Origin: Cruoricaptor ignavus | GTDB taxonomy: Bacteria; Bacteroidota; Bacteroidia; Flavobacteriales; Weeksellaceae | Reading direction: 5' to 3' | NCBI RefSeq assembly: GCF_900141665.1 | Contig: NZ_FQYI01000001.1 | Location: forward strand, 124,001 to 188,000 | DNA length: 64,000 nt | Part shown: piece by piece, positions 1 to 8,461 of the stretch | Position numbering within the stretch: the stretch's first letter is position 1 | Layout of the letters: the number at the start of each line of letters is the position of its first letter | Translations under genes and position numbers: made by a program | Notes under the pieces: model-generated | Databases searched by the model: none | Seen by the model: only the letters and a program-made list of their open reading frames with translations | Told to the model about the DNA's origin: nothing

Positions 1-1
1 A

Positions 2-538
2 GGAAATCTCCGCGAAAGCCGCCGCGGCGCGAAGCGGGCGGATATCATTATGGTCTCCAAATGCCCCGCCGGGCTTACGGAAGAGGTGAAGCAGGAATTC
101 ATCTCAAAGATAGCCCCCCAGCCGCATCAGCAGATCTTTTTTTCGTCAATCGATTATGATGAAAATATTTATTCTAAAACCAAAAGCCTTCCAGACAATA
201 ATTTAGCCTACTACGACATCCTTCTGATTACCGGCATCGCCAACCCGAAACCCCTCCTGCGGCATCTGGAAAAATTTGCAAAAAAGGTAAAACACCTCAA
301 ATTCCGCGATCACCACGATTTCACAGAGGAGGACATAAAAAAAATTTTTGAAGAATACCGCCGCCTCGGGGATTACAAACTGATCCTGACCACGGAAAAG
401 GACTATGTAAGGCTGAAAACCTACGACCAGATCAGGGATTTGGTGTATTTTTGGCCTATTAATGTAAACATTGACCGCGAGCCTGAATTTAAAAAAATAA
501 TTTTGGAATATGTTCGGAAAAATCAAAGAAACTTCTGA
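2..538 (+). CDS. lpxK: Tetraacyldisaccharide 4'-kinase, C-terminal part (5' end outside window)
   Basis: LpxK phosphorylates the 4' position of the lipid A disaccharide precursor at the inner membrane, late in the Raetz pathway. The frame is open from base 2, with no start codon before the methionine at 50. The residues before that methionine (a Gly-Ala-Lys-Arg-Ala-Asp-Ile-Ile stretch) match the family, so the gene begins to the left of the window. About 178 residues are visible. The C-terminal half carries the family's HHDF motif and a TTEKDYVRL segment. The 3' end overlaps the purine nucleoside phosphorylase start by 29 bases, which suggests cotranscription. Confidence 0.9.
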   Translation, partial: GNLRESRRGAKRADIIMVSKCPAGLTEEVKQEFISKIAPQPHQQIFFSSIDYDENIYSKTKSLPDNNLAYYDILLITGIANPKPLLRHLEKFAKKVKHLKFRDHHDFTEEDIKKIFEEYRRLGDYKLILTTEKDYVRLKTYDQIRDLVYFWPINVNIDREPEFKKIILEYVRKNQRNF

Positions 539-1322
539 CTTCATCTTGAACGAAATCGGCGAAACACCAGATTTTGCCATCGTTCTTGGCTCTGGGCTTG
601 GCGCCCTGAAAAATGAGGTAGAAGCCATTAAAACCCTGAAATACATCGACATACCGAACTTCCCGCAAACTACGGTGGCAGGGCATTCCGGGAAATTAAT
701 CTACGGAAGGCTGGAAGGGAAAAAGGTGCTGATGATGAGCGGAAGGTTCCACTATTACGAAGGGCACGATATGCAGACCATCACTTTTCCGTTCCGCGTT
801 TTTCATTTGCTGGGCATCAAAAATCTCATCGTTTCCAATGCTTCTGGCGGCGTTCATCCGGATTTCCAGGTGGCGGATATTATGATCATCAAAGACCACA
901 TCAATATGATGCCGGAGCATCCTTTGCGCGGAAAAAACCTGGATGAGCTTGGGCCGCGCTTTGTGGATATGAGTGAGCCGTACAGCCGGAGGATGATTGC
1001 GCTGGCGAAGGAAGTGGCGGCGGAAGAAGGCATAGATGCGAAGGAAGGCGTGTATGTGGCGCTGCAAGGCCCCACATTTGAAACGCCTGCGGAATACGGT
1101 ATGGTGCGGGCAATTGGCGGCGATGCGGTGGGAATGAGCACCGTTCCGGAAGTTATCGTGGCGAAACATCAGGGGATAGATGTTTTCGGGATTTCGATAA
1201 TTACGGATTTGGGCGGGCCGGAAATTGCGTTCGCCGTATCGCACGAAGAGGTACTTGCAGCGGCAGATAAAGCGATGCCAAATGTTATCAAGCTGGTAAA
1301 AGGCCTGCTGAGAAAGAGCTAA
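510..1322 (+). CDS. punA: Purine-nucleoside phosphorylase (trimeric PNP family)
   Basis: It cleaves purine nucleosides with phosphate to free base and (deoxy)ribose 1-phosphate in cytoplasmic purine salvage. The 270-residue length fits the trimeric PNP family. Visible motifs are the N-terminal VLGSGLG phosphate loop, VAGHSG, the SGRFHYYEGH segment, SNASGG and GMSTVPE. The start lies inside the end of lpxK; it gives full-length homology from the first residue. The gene is followed at once by a strong bidirectional terminator. Family assignment is secure, but substrate range (inosine/guanosine against adenosine) cannot be read from sequence alone. Confidence 0.93.
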   Translation: MFGKIKETSDFILNEIGETPDFAIVLGSGLGALKNEVEAIKTLKYIDIPNFPQTTVAGHSGKLIYGRLEGKKVLMMSGRFHYYEGHDMQTITFPFRVFHLLGIKNLIVSNASGGVHPDFQVADIMIIKDHINMMPEHPLRGKNLDELGPRFVDMSEPYSRRMIALAKEVAAEEGIDAKEGVYVALQGPTFETPAEYGMVRAIGGDAVGMSTVPEVIVAKHQGIDVFGISIITDLGGPEIAFAVSHEEVLAAADKAMPNVIKLVKGLLRKS

Positions 1323-1364
1323 AAAAACTCGCCGACTGAAATTTCAATCGGCGAGAGTTTTTTT
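1321..1364. terminator. Bidirectional intrinsic terminator between pnp and the T9SS gene
   Basis: The arms CTCGCCGA (1328-1335) and TCGGCGAG (1348-1355) pair perfectly. There is an A-run on the left and a T-run on the right, so the element can stop transcription from both convergent genes. The loop contains the smaller palindrome TGAAATTTCA. Confidence 0.85.
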
Positions 1365-1378
1365 GTTGTGAGATTAAA

Positions 1379-2290
1379 TTAGTTTTTAATCACCTGTTTT
1401 GATTCGGTGGTTCCGTCGGCATATTTCACTTTCAGGATGTAAACGCCTTTAGGGCTTGCCGTGATGTCCACATTCTCTGCCGCGGTTTTCACAAGTTTTC
1501 CGTCAACAGAATAAACTTCCGTGGAAAGCACCTTCTTATCAGACTTCACTGTGAAAAGGCCTTTGGATGGATTTGGGTAAACCGCAGCCTTCGCCTTTCC
1601 GGTTTCAGAAGTTCCTAGCGTCTGGGTAGTCACCTTCAAATCATCTACCAGCATCATATAAACATCGGCAGAGATATAGTTGATAGCAAGGTAAACCGGC
1701 TTCTCATCGTAGGTTGCAGGGATATCCACCGTTACTTCCGTCCAGGTTGTAGGTGCCTGGCGCGTTCCGCCAACTGCCACGAAACCTTTGGAGGTAGTAG
1801 GCGCAGCGCCGCTGCCATCCATAATCGCGACGCGGTATTTTTCCAAACCGAAATCCGAAGCCAGAGACTTCACCCAGAAAGAAAACTTGTTGCCAGTGCC
1901 AAGCGTGATTTTCGGAAGAACCAACCAGTCATCATTCTTCAGAACTCCGGCAGCAGGCTGCGGAACGCCTCCCCAAAATGCGAAATACTTATCGCCGCTA
2001 TGCGGATCAAAGTTAGATTGCTCGTTACCGTGACCATTCACAACGCCGGCAATATTCGGGTTGAAAACCTGCGCTACCATCGGCTTGCCAACATTCGGCC
2101 AGCTGGCCGTATTATTGTCAACGCCGCCGTAATAGGTGTTCATCTTGTCATTATCAATCAGCGTATATTTGCCGATGTTGGCAATGATGAAATCCTCGTG
2201 GCCTTCCACATTATCTTCAAAAAGCGTAACCTGTGCGGTAGCTTTCGCGCCGAATACTAACATTGCGGCAGCCAATAAATTTTTTTTCAT
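1379..2290 (-). CDS. Secreted protein with T9SS type A C-terminal sorting domain
   Basis: This 303-residue protein starts with a typical signal peptide (MKKNLLAAAMLVFGAKATAQ). The central part, about residues 25-205, looks like the jelly-roll 'choice-of-anchor J' domain, with the repeated DNDK/SGDKYFAF/DDWLVLP-type segments. The last ~75 residues are a type IX secretion sorting domain: a YPNPSKG start, a VYSVDGKLV core, a GVYILKV strand and a basic end. By family knowledge it would be exported by Sec, then cross the outer membrane through the T9SS and be surface-anchored or released. No catalytic residues are recognisable, so the cargo's role is unknown. It is a single-gene unit, convergent with pnp. 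Confidence 0.85.
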   Translation of the reverse strand: MKKNLLAAAMLVFGAKATAQVTLFEDNVEGHEDFIIANIGKYTLIDNDKMNTYYGGVDNNTASWPNVGKPMVAQVFNPNIAGVVNGHGNEQSNFDPHSGDKYFAFWGGVPQPAAGVLKNDDWLVLPKITLGTGNKFSFWVKSLASDFGLEKYRVAIMDGSGAAPTTSKGFVAVGGTRQAPTTWTEVTVDIPATYDEKPVYLAINYISADVYMMLVDDLKVTTQTLGTSETGKAKAAVYPNPSKGLFTVKSDKKVLSTEVYSVDGKLVKTAAENVDITASPKGVYILKVKYADGTTESKQVIKN

Positions 2291-2422
2291 AATCGTTAAG
2301 TTTTAGTTTGAATGGTAAAATTAAAAGTTTTTTTCCAAAGAAGTGCAACTTTATTTCAAAAAATTTTATTCCGAAAGGAAATTTACCTAAAAATTAAAAA
2401 ATTCCACCAAAGGAAATTTTAC

Positions 2423-2430
2423 TAAATTTG
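2423..2430 (+). promoter_or_regulatory. Bacteroidota -7 box (TAAATTTG) for the amylase gene
   Basis: An exact TAnnTTTG core lies 20 bases before the amylase ATG. No good TTTG -33 element is seen at the usual spacing, so this rests on the -7 core alone. Confidence 0.5.
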
Positions 2431-2450
2431 GCGACATCAAACAAGCGTTT

Positions 2451-3920
2451 ATGAACGGAACAATGCTGCAGGCATTCCACTGGTACACACCTGGTGACAG
2501 CACTTTTTATGATGATATTGCAGGAAAGGCGCCCTACCTTTCCAAACTGGGAATTACGGCGGCCTGGCTTCCGCCGGCTTACAAGGCTGCTGGCGGCGGT
2601 TTTTCCGTGGGCTACGATCCGTACGACCTTTATGATTTGGGCGAATTTGACCAGAAGGGAACAATACCCACCAAATACGGCACAAAGGATCAGTACCTGA
2701 ACGCCTGCAAAACCTTGCAGAAAAACAACATATCAGTAATTGCCGACATCGTGCTGAACCATAAGGCTGGAGGAGATGAAAAGGAAAAATTCCGCGTGGT
2801 ACAGGTGGACGAGAACAACCGCAACCTGGATGTGTCGCAGGTTATCGAGATTGAATCTTACACGAAATTCAATTTTCCGCGCGGCGAAAAGTATTCTGAT
2901 TTTCAATGGAATTTCAACTGCTTTACCGGTGTGGATTTTGCGGAAGGCAGGGAGGGCGGCATCTACCGAATCATCCACGATCATGGCGAAGGCTGGGAAG
3001 ATGTGATAGATGATGAGCTGGGCAACTACGATTTCCTGATGTACAATGACATTGAGCACCGCAACCCTTTCGTTCGGGAAGAGCTGAACAAATGGGCGGA
3101 ATGGTACGAATCTCAAATCCATTTTGATGGTGTGAGGCTGGATGCCGTGAAGCACATTTCGCCGGATTTCTACAAGGAATGGCTCACGCTTTTGCGCGCC
3201 AACACAGGCAAGGACATCTTTGCAGTGGGCGAATATTGGGCACCAGGATTGGTGGAGCTTCTCCTGAAATACATTGATGCTACAGAAGGCTGTATGAGCC
3301 TCTTCGATTCATCCCTGCAACACAATTTCCACATTGCTTCCAACAAGGGCAGCGATTATGATTTGCGGAAAATCTTCGACGAAACTTTGGTTCAGGCAAG
3401 GCCAGACTTAGCCGTAACCTTGGTGGATAACCACGATACCCAGCCACTACAACAATTGGAAGCACCGGTGGAACACTGGTTCAAGCCGATAGCCTACGCG
3501 ATAATTCTACTTCGGAAGGATGGCTATCCGTGTATTTTTGAACCGGATTTGTTCGGTGCCAATTACAAAGACCACGGAAGCGACGGCGGTGAATACGAGA
3601 TATTTCTGAACAAGGTGGACGGCATAGAGGAGCTGATAAAAGCCCGCAAGGAAAATGCCTACGGAGAGCAGAGAGATTATTTCGAGGATGCCAACTGCCT
3701 TGGCTGGGTGCGTACAGGCGATGGCTACCACAAAGGCTGTGCAGTGGTGCTCAGCAATAAGGAGGAGTATGCAAAGCCGATGGAAATGGGTGCGCAGTAT
3801 GCCGGGCAAAAGTTTTTCGACAGGCTGGGAAGGTTTCAGGAAAAAATTACCATCGATGAAAATGGCTGGGCGAATTTCCCTGTGCCCGCAGGAAATGTGA
3901 GCGTGTGGATTCCGGAATAA
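2451..3920 (+). CDS. amyS: Cytoplasmic alpha-amylase, GH13 subfamily 5 type
   Basis: It hydrolyses alpha-1,4-glucan bonds. The 489 residues begin directly with the (beta/alpha)8 barrel (MLQAFHWYTPGD) and have no signal peptide, so an intracellular enzyme acting on glycogen or maltodextrins is likely. The four GH13 conserved regions are present: DIVLNH near residues 99-104, GVRLDAVKH with nucleophile Asp231, GEYW with acid/base Glu261, and VDNHDTQ with Asp329. Order and spacing match the bacterial liquefying amylase family of B. licheniformis and E. coli AmyA. It stands alone between a T9SS gene and DUF4290-murA. Exact product specificity is not determinable here. Confidence 0.92.
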   Translation: MNGTMLQAFHWYTPGDSTFYDDIAGKAPYLSKLGITAAWLPPAYKAAGGGFSVGYDPYDLYDLGEFDQKGTIPTKYGTKDQYLNACKTLQKNNISVIADIVLNHKAGGDEKEKFRVVQVDENNRNLDVSQVIEIESYTKFNFPRGEKYSDFQWNFNCFTGVDFAEGREGGIYRIIHDHGEGWEDVIDDELGNYDFLMYNDIEHRNPFVREELNKWAEWYESQIHFDGVRLDAVKHISPDFYKEWLTLLRANTGKDIFAVGEYWAPGLVELLLKYIDATEGCMSLFDSSLQHNFHIASNKGSDYDLRKIFDETLVQARPDLAVTLVDNHDTQPLQQLEAPVEHWFKPIAYAIILLRKDGYPCIFEPDLFGANYKDHGSDGGEYEIFLNKVDGIEELIKARKENAYGEQRDYFEDANCLGWVRTGDGYHKGCAVVLSNKEEYAKPMEMGAQYAGQKFFDRLGRFQEKITIDENGWANFPVPAGNVSVWIPE

Positions 3921-3940
3921 TTTGCAAAATTCTCAATTAT

Positions 3941-3948
3941 TATCTTTG
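3941..3948 (+). promoter_or_regulatory. -7 box (TATCTTTG) abutting the DUF4290 start codon
   Basis: An exact TAnnTTTG core ends only 5 bases before the ATG at 3954. A TTTG at 3921-3924 lies 16 bases upstream of it. Transcription from this core would start at or next to the start codon, giving a nearly leaderless mRNA. Confidence 0.6.
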
Positions 3949-3953
3949 CAAAT

Positions 3954-4592
3954 ATGGAATACAATACTTCGCGAAATGCGCTTCGCCTCCCGGAATACGG
4001 CAGAACCGTTCAGGAACTTGTGGAACGGCTGAAGCAGCTGCCTACAAAGGAAGAGCGCAACGAAATGGCGGAAGGCATCGTGGAATTTCTCGGGCAGAGA
4101 AACCCGCAACTTCGTGATGAGGAGAACTACCGCCACAAGCTTTGGGACCACCTTTTCATCCTGGCAGATTATGATTTGGATGTGGATGCCCCCTACCCTG
4201 CGCCATCGAAAGAGCAGCTGCTGGAAAAGCCGAAAAGAATGGAATATCCTAAGCTGGAAGGCGAGTATAAATTTTACGGCAAAAGCATCGGGCAGCTGAT
4301 TGACAAGGCAATTGCGCTAGAAAACGGCGAAGAGAAGGAAGCGCTGATACAGGTGATTGCCAATAATATGAAGAAATCTTACAACATCTACAACAAAGAG
4401 CATGTAACGGATGAGGTGATTTTCCGGCACCTGAAAGACCTTTCTGGCAACCGCCTGGATTTGGACGGCATTGAGACTTTGGATAAAAGCAAAATTTACC
4501 ACAGCCAAAACCGCAACAACAGGAAAAATCAAAATAATCCGCAGAATAGGCGGCGCAACTTTAACCCAAATAAAAACCGCAACAACGGATGA
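3954..4592 (+). CDS. DUF4290 domain protein
   Basis: This 212-residue cytoplasmic protein belongs to a Bacteroidota-restricted family of unknown function. The conserved N-terminal part includes MEYNTSRNAL, LPEYGR and the LWDHLF/ADYDLDVD segment. After about residue 180 the protein changes to a low-complexity Asn/Arg-rich tail (NRNNRKNQNN-like), which is typical of nucleic-acid-binding or disordered tails. The stop codon overlaps the murA start in an ATGA, so translation is probably coupled to murA. The DUF4290-murA pairing hints at a link to cell-wall synthesis or division, but that is inference. No enzymatic motif is visible. Confidence 0.85.
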   Translation: MEYNTSRNALRLPEYGRTVQELVERLKQLPTKEERNEMAEGIVEFLGQRNPQLRDEENYRHKLWDHLFILADYDLDVDAPYPAPSKEQLLEKPKRMEYPKLEGEYKFYGKSIGQLIDKAIALENGEEKEALIQVIANNMKKSYNIYNKEHVTDEVIFRHLKDLSGNRLDLDGIETLDKSKIYHSQNRNNRKNQNNPQNRRRNFNPNKNRNNG

Positions 4593-5896
4593 GCACGGCG
4601 TTCCGCATAAAGGGCGGCCAAAGGCTGCAGGGCGAAATAATACCACAGGGCGCGAAAAACGAAGCGCTGCAAATTTTGTGCGCAGTTCTGCTGACTGATG
4701 AAGAGGTGCGCATCCAGAACATTCCGGACATACACGATGTGAACCGGCTCATCGACATACTGAGCGATCTGGGTGTGGCAGTGCGCAGAAACGGCAAGGG
4801 CGATTTCACTTTCTGTGCGAAAAACATTAATCTGGATTACATCAAATCCGAAGAATTCCGGAAGGAAGGTGCGAAACTGCGCGGTTCGGTAATGCTGCTC
4901 GGTCCGCTTTTAGCGCGTTTCGGCGAGGCCTATATGCCTACGCCAGGCGGCGATAAAATCGGCAGAAGGCGGCTGGATACGCACTTTCAGGGCTTTGCGG
5001 ATTTGGGCGCGGAATTTAATTTTGATGAAAAATCTCACATCTACTCCGTGAAAGCCAAAGAGCTGCACGGTAAATTTATTTTGCTGGAAGAAGCTTCCGT
5101 CACAGGAACTGCGAACATCCTGATGGCAGCGGTTTTGGCGAAGGGTACCACGCAAATTTACAATGCGGCTTGCGAACCATATTTACAGCAGCTTTGCAAA
5201 ATGCTGAACAGAATGGGCGCGAAAATTTCCGGCATCGGTTCCAATCTTCTGACGATTGAAGGGGTTTCTGAACTGAGCGGAACAGAGCATACGATGCTGC
5301 CCGATATGGTGGAAATAGGCTCGTGGATTGGGCTGGCAGCTATGACGAAATCGGAACTTACGATTAAGGATGTTAGCTGGGAAAACCTGGGCATCATCCC
5401 TGCCACCTTCAGAAAATTAGGCATTCAGCTGGAAAAATCGGGCGATGATATTTTCATTCCAAGCCAGGAAAATTATAGGATTCACAAATTTATCGACGGC
5501 TCCATCCTCAGCATTGCGGATGCGCCGTGGCCAGGCTTCACGCCGGATTTGCTGTCGATAGTTTTGGTAGTGGCTACGCAGGCGAAAGGCACGGTTTTAA
5601 TTCACCAAAAAATGTTTGAAAGCCGCCTGTTTTTCGTGGATAAGCTGATCGATATGGGTGCGCAGATTATTCTTTGCGATCCGCACAGAGCTACAGTGGT
5701 AGGGCTCAACCACGAATCGCCGCTTCGCGCCACTACTATGACTTCGCCGGATATCCGTGCTGGAAACGCCCTGCTGATTGCGGCGCTTTCTGCGGAAGGC
5801 ACTTCCACGATTTACAACATTGAGCAGATAGACCGCGGCTACGAAAATATTGATGGCAGGCTGAAAGCGATTGGCGCGAAGATTGAGCGGGTTTAA
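4589..5896 (+). CDS. murA: UDP-N-acetylglucosamine 1-carboxyvinyltransferase (Asp-type active site)
   Basis: MurA transfers enolpyruvate from PEP to UDP-GlcNAc, the first committed step of peptidoglycan synthesis. The 435 residues align over the whole EPSP-synthase-like fold; the Lys-Asn of the substrate site is in GAKNEAL (about residue 23). In the catalytic loop the usual PGGC is PGGD: residue 122 is Asp (codon GAT at 4952-4954) where E. coli has Cys115. MurA enzymes with this Cys-to-Asp replacement (Mycobacterium, Chlamydia, Borrelia) are active and insensitive to fosfomycin, so intrinsic resistance is expected. The gene is coupled to DUF4290 upstream and is convergent with DUF2207, three bases away. 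Confidence 0.95.
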   Translation: MSTAFRIKGGQRLQGEIIPQGAKNEALQILCAVLLTDEEVRIQNIPDIHDVNRLIDILSDLGVAVRRNGKGDFTFCAKNINLDYIKSEEFRKEGAKLRGSVMLLGPLLARFGEAYMPTPGGDKIGRRRLDTHFQGFADLGAEFNFDEKSHIYSVKAKELHGKFILLEEASVTGTANILMAAVLAKGTTQIYNAACEPYLQQLCKMLNRMGAKISGIGSNLLTIEGVSELSGTEHTMLPDMVEIGSWIGLAAMTKSELTIKDVSWENLGIIPATFRKLGIQLEKSGDDIFIPSQENYRIHKFIDGSILSIADAPWPGFTPDLLSIVLVVATQAKGTVLIHQKMFESRLFFVDKLIDMGAQIILCDPHRATVVGLNHESPLRATTMTSPDIRAGNALLIAALSAEGTSTIYNIEQIDRGYENIDGRLKAIGAKIERV

Positions 5897-5899
5897 GCA

Positions 5900-7801
5900 T
5901 TACCAGCCGCCGCCGCCACCGCCACCGCCACCGCCGCCGGAAAACCCGCCGCCGCTGCTACCAGAAGAAGAGGATGAAGGCTGTGTAGAAGCAGAGCTCA
6001 GCGTGTTGGCCAGCGAAGAATTCAGCGTGTTGCCAAAGCTACTTGCGCTGAAAGTATTCGGGCTGACATACCAGTCGCTTTCATAGCTCGTGGCGCTGCG
6101 CACCAGCATATTTTCAAACTTTTGCCCCCAGATTTTATCCACGCCCAAAACCATTGCATACGGCAGAAGTTTCTCAAAAACTTCCGGCGTCATTTGTGGC
6201 GGATTGTGGAACTGCAGAAGCTGATTTTCCGCCGCACCCATATACATCCTGAATCCATTGATGAGCGAGCGTGCCTCCAGTTTCTGCTCAGATGGCCGCT
6301 TGATAAGCCAAGAGTAAATGGCTATCATTATCATCGAAAGTATTGAGAAAATATTGACTGGCAGCATATTTTTATCCATGAAAAGCGAAACCAGAGTTCC
6401 GACAGCACCCACCGATCCAAAAATCAGGATGGTCACAATTCCAATAAAACTTCCTTTTCTGTTTTTGAAAAATAACCAAAATACCACCACGAAAATTACC
6501 TGCACGAAAACCACCCCAAAGTTTCCGAGCACTGATTCAAAACCGTAAATTGTACCAAGAATTGCCATCGCAATGCCGTAAACCACTATGGTGATGATGA
6601 TGGGCAAAATCAGGAAATTACGATTATTGCCCTCATCCAAAAATTTTTGATGCTGAGTTTTCAGGCTTGAGTGGAAATCCTTCACGATGCTCTCGATTTT
6701 GCTATCGTAGCTGCCGTCGATTGTCAGCGTATCACCTTTGGAGAAAAACCTGTTCATCAGCAGAGTTTCTTCGGCAGGCAGGCTGTCGTCATCGTTTTTT
6801 ATTTTTTTTAATGTAAAACTTTTCCGACTGAAAAATCCCGATTTCCCGCTTTCTTCAATTTTAATAAAACCTTTCGTGGCAAGGCTTACGATGGCAGCAG
6901 AAAGCAAATCCTTGCTCAGTTTGCCGTCATCAATATAGCCCATTGTAGCAGGCGAAAAATTATTGGGCGGATTGAACTGCGGATAAACCGTTGGTTTCTG
7001 CGGATCCTTGCCGTATTTTAGCCAAGTAAAAATGTAGTAGAGCGAGAGCGCGCCCAAAGTGAGCAGCAGCAGAATAGGAACGCCGTATTTCTCGAAAAAA
7101 GTAGGTGGAGGCGGCGGCTGAACCTGCCCTTTGGTAAAGCCTGCAGCTACAGTCAAACCTTCTCTGGCGCCAAGATTCAGAGCCTGCCAGGAAATTGAAT
7201 TTTCGCCGATTTTCCTCGAGGTACAGTTTTGCGCATTACTGCCGTATCTGCCTGTATAGCAGGCGTTTTGCAAAATTTCCACACCTTCCGGAAGATGCAG
7301 GGTGGTTTTCGCAAAATCTATCGGAAACTGCCATTTATCACCGGTGGCATTCCAGTAAAATTCATCGAAATCATCGAAGAAACCCACCTGATTGGTAATG
7401 GTGTATTTCAGCTCATACTCGTAAATTCCACGAGTAAGATACACGCTTTTGCTGCCAATGTAAACAACCCTGTTGCCGTCCTCAAACTCCGTATGGTAAG
7501 ATTCTGTGGCACCATCTTTTTTCACAGAAATCAGATTGAAATTCGGCGGACGGTGCTGACCTTTGGCTTCCTTAAACGGCGGAAAAGTCCGGAAAATACC
7601 GTGCTCGATGGCATCGCCTTCCGATTTCACCTTTATTTTTTCGGTGATGGTAGCCAGGCCGTTTCGGTCGATATCCACATCCACCTCGTAACGCAAAATG
7701 CGCTCACCATAGCGTGACTTAGCGCTGTCACGGCCGCTGTAATCCTGACCGAACGCCTGAAAACACAGCATCAGGCAAAGAAATCTGAGCACCGCCTTCA
7801 T
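5900..7801 (-). CDS. DUF2207 domain membrane protein
   Basis: This 633-residue envelope protein has a signal peptide (cleavage near FQAFGQ), then the extracytoplasmic DUF2207 beta domain (about residues 25-230, with an EHGIFRTFPP motif). After that come a transmembrane helix near 240-260, a cytoplasmic part, two to four more helices around 400-500, and a Ser/Gly tail ending in an oligo-glycine run and Trp. Such Gly-rich tails are also seen in TPM-domain proteins. The gene follows lemA with 21 bases between them, and LemA-DUF2207 or LemA-TPM pairs are common in bacteria. Function is unproven; a role in envelope homeostasis is only inferred from the pairing. Confidence 0.85.
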   Translation of the reverse strand: MKAVLRFLCLMLCFQAFGQDYSGRDSAKSRYGERILRYEVDVDIDRNGLATITEKIKVKSEGDAIEHGIFRTFPPFKEAKGQHRPPNFNLISVKKDGATESYHTEFEDGNRVVYIGSKSVYLTRGIYEYELKYTITNQVGFFDDFDEFYWNATGDKWQFPIDFAKTTLHLPEGVEILQNACYTGRYGSNAQNCTSRKIGENSISWQALNLGAREGLTVAAGFTKGQVQPPPPPTFFEKYGVPILLLLTLGALSLYYIFTWLKYGKDPQKPTVYPQFNPPNNFSPATMGYIDDGKLSKDLLSAAIVSLATKGFIKIEESGKSGFFSRKSFTLKKIKNDDDSLPAEETLLMNRFFSKGDTLTIDGSYDSKIESIVKDFHSSLKTQHQKFLDEGNNRNFLILPIIITIVVYGIAMAILGTIYGFESVLGNFGVVFVQVIFVVVFWLFFKNRKGSFIGIVTILIFGSVGAVGTLVSLFMDKNMLPVNIFSILSMIMIAIYSWLIKRPSEQKLEARSLINGFRMYMGAAENQLLQFHNPPQMTPEVFEKLLPYAMVLGVDKIWGQKFENMLVRSATSYESDWYVSPNTFSASSFGNTLNSSLANTLSSASTQPSSSSSGSSGGGFSGGGGGGGGGGGW

Positions 7802-7822
7802 TACGGGAAATCTGAAGAAAAC

Positions 7823-8383
7823 TTAAAACTGAACTTTCGGCGTTGCTCTTTCCGCCGTATTCTCCAGCTCGAAGAACTGCTCCTTTTGGAAGTTGCCCAT
7901 ATTTGCAACAATGCTGCTCGGGAAAGATTCCACAGTGATGTTGTAATCGCGCACCGTACCGTTATAATACCTTCTCGCTTTCTCGATATCACCTTCCAGA
8001 TTGGAAAGTTCGCCCTGAAGTTCGCGGAAGTTCGCATCAGCCTTCAGATTTGGATATTGTTCCGCCACTGCGTTCAGGCGCATCATCGCATTGCTCAGCT
8101 CGGTTTCCGCCGCCTCTTTTTCCTGCATCGTATTGGCACCCATCGCTTTCGCTCTTGCCTGCGTCACGCTGTCCAGCGTCGCTCTTTCGTGCGTCGCGTA
8201 GCCCTTCACTGTTTCCACAAGGTTCGGTATCAGGTCGTGGCGTTTTTTCAGCATCACATCGATACTGCTGAAGCCTTCGCGCACCATATTGCGAAGCCTC
8301 ACCAGCTTATTGTAAATAGCAATTCCGTAGAAAGCCAATAGAAGAATGAGGAGGAGGAACACGCCTAAAACAGTAATAATCAT
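7823..8383 (-). CDS. lemA: LemA family protein
   Basis: The 186 residues have one N-terminal membrane helix (about 2-24) followed by the long LemA alpha-helical domain, with the conserved YNKLVRLRN, GFSSIDVMLKKRHDLIPNLV and YNTLVR-like (YNITVES) segments. LemA proteins are anchored in the inner membrane with a helical bundle outside; their biochemical role is unknown. It is first gene of the lemA-DUF2207 unit. The minus-strand sequence TATCTTTA about 15 bases upstream differs from the -7 consensus at one base and may be its promoter. Confidence 0.92.
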   Translation of the reverse strand: MIITVLGVFLLLILLLAFYGIAIYNKLVRLRNMVREGFSSIDVMLKKRHDLIPNLVETVKGYATHERATLDSVTQARAKAMGANTMQEKEAAETELSNAMMRLNAVAEQYPNLKADANFRELQGELSNLEGDIEKARRYYNGTVRDYNITVESFPSSIVANMGNFQKEQFFELENTAERATPKVQF

Positions 8384-8461
8384 AGCTTTATAATTTTCGC
8401 TAAAGATAAATATTTTTTGAAATGAAGTGCTGTTAATTGAAAATTAATTTTTTGAAGCCAA

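Noticed and set aside
203-652. 149-codon open frame antisense to lpxK and pnp
   Set aside because: No family resemblance, and it is covered by two well-supported genes on the other strand.
5905-5945. CCGCCGCCA repeat tract near the end of the DUF2207 gene
   Set aside because: It encodes the oligo-glycine tail of DUF2207 on the minus strand, so it is coding low complexity and not a separate repeat element.
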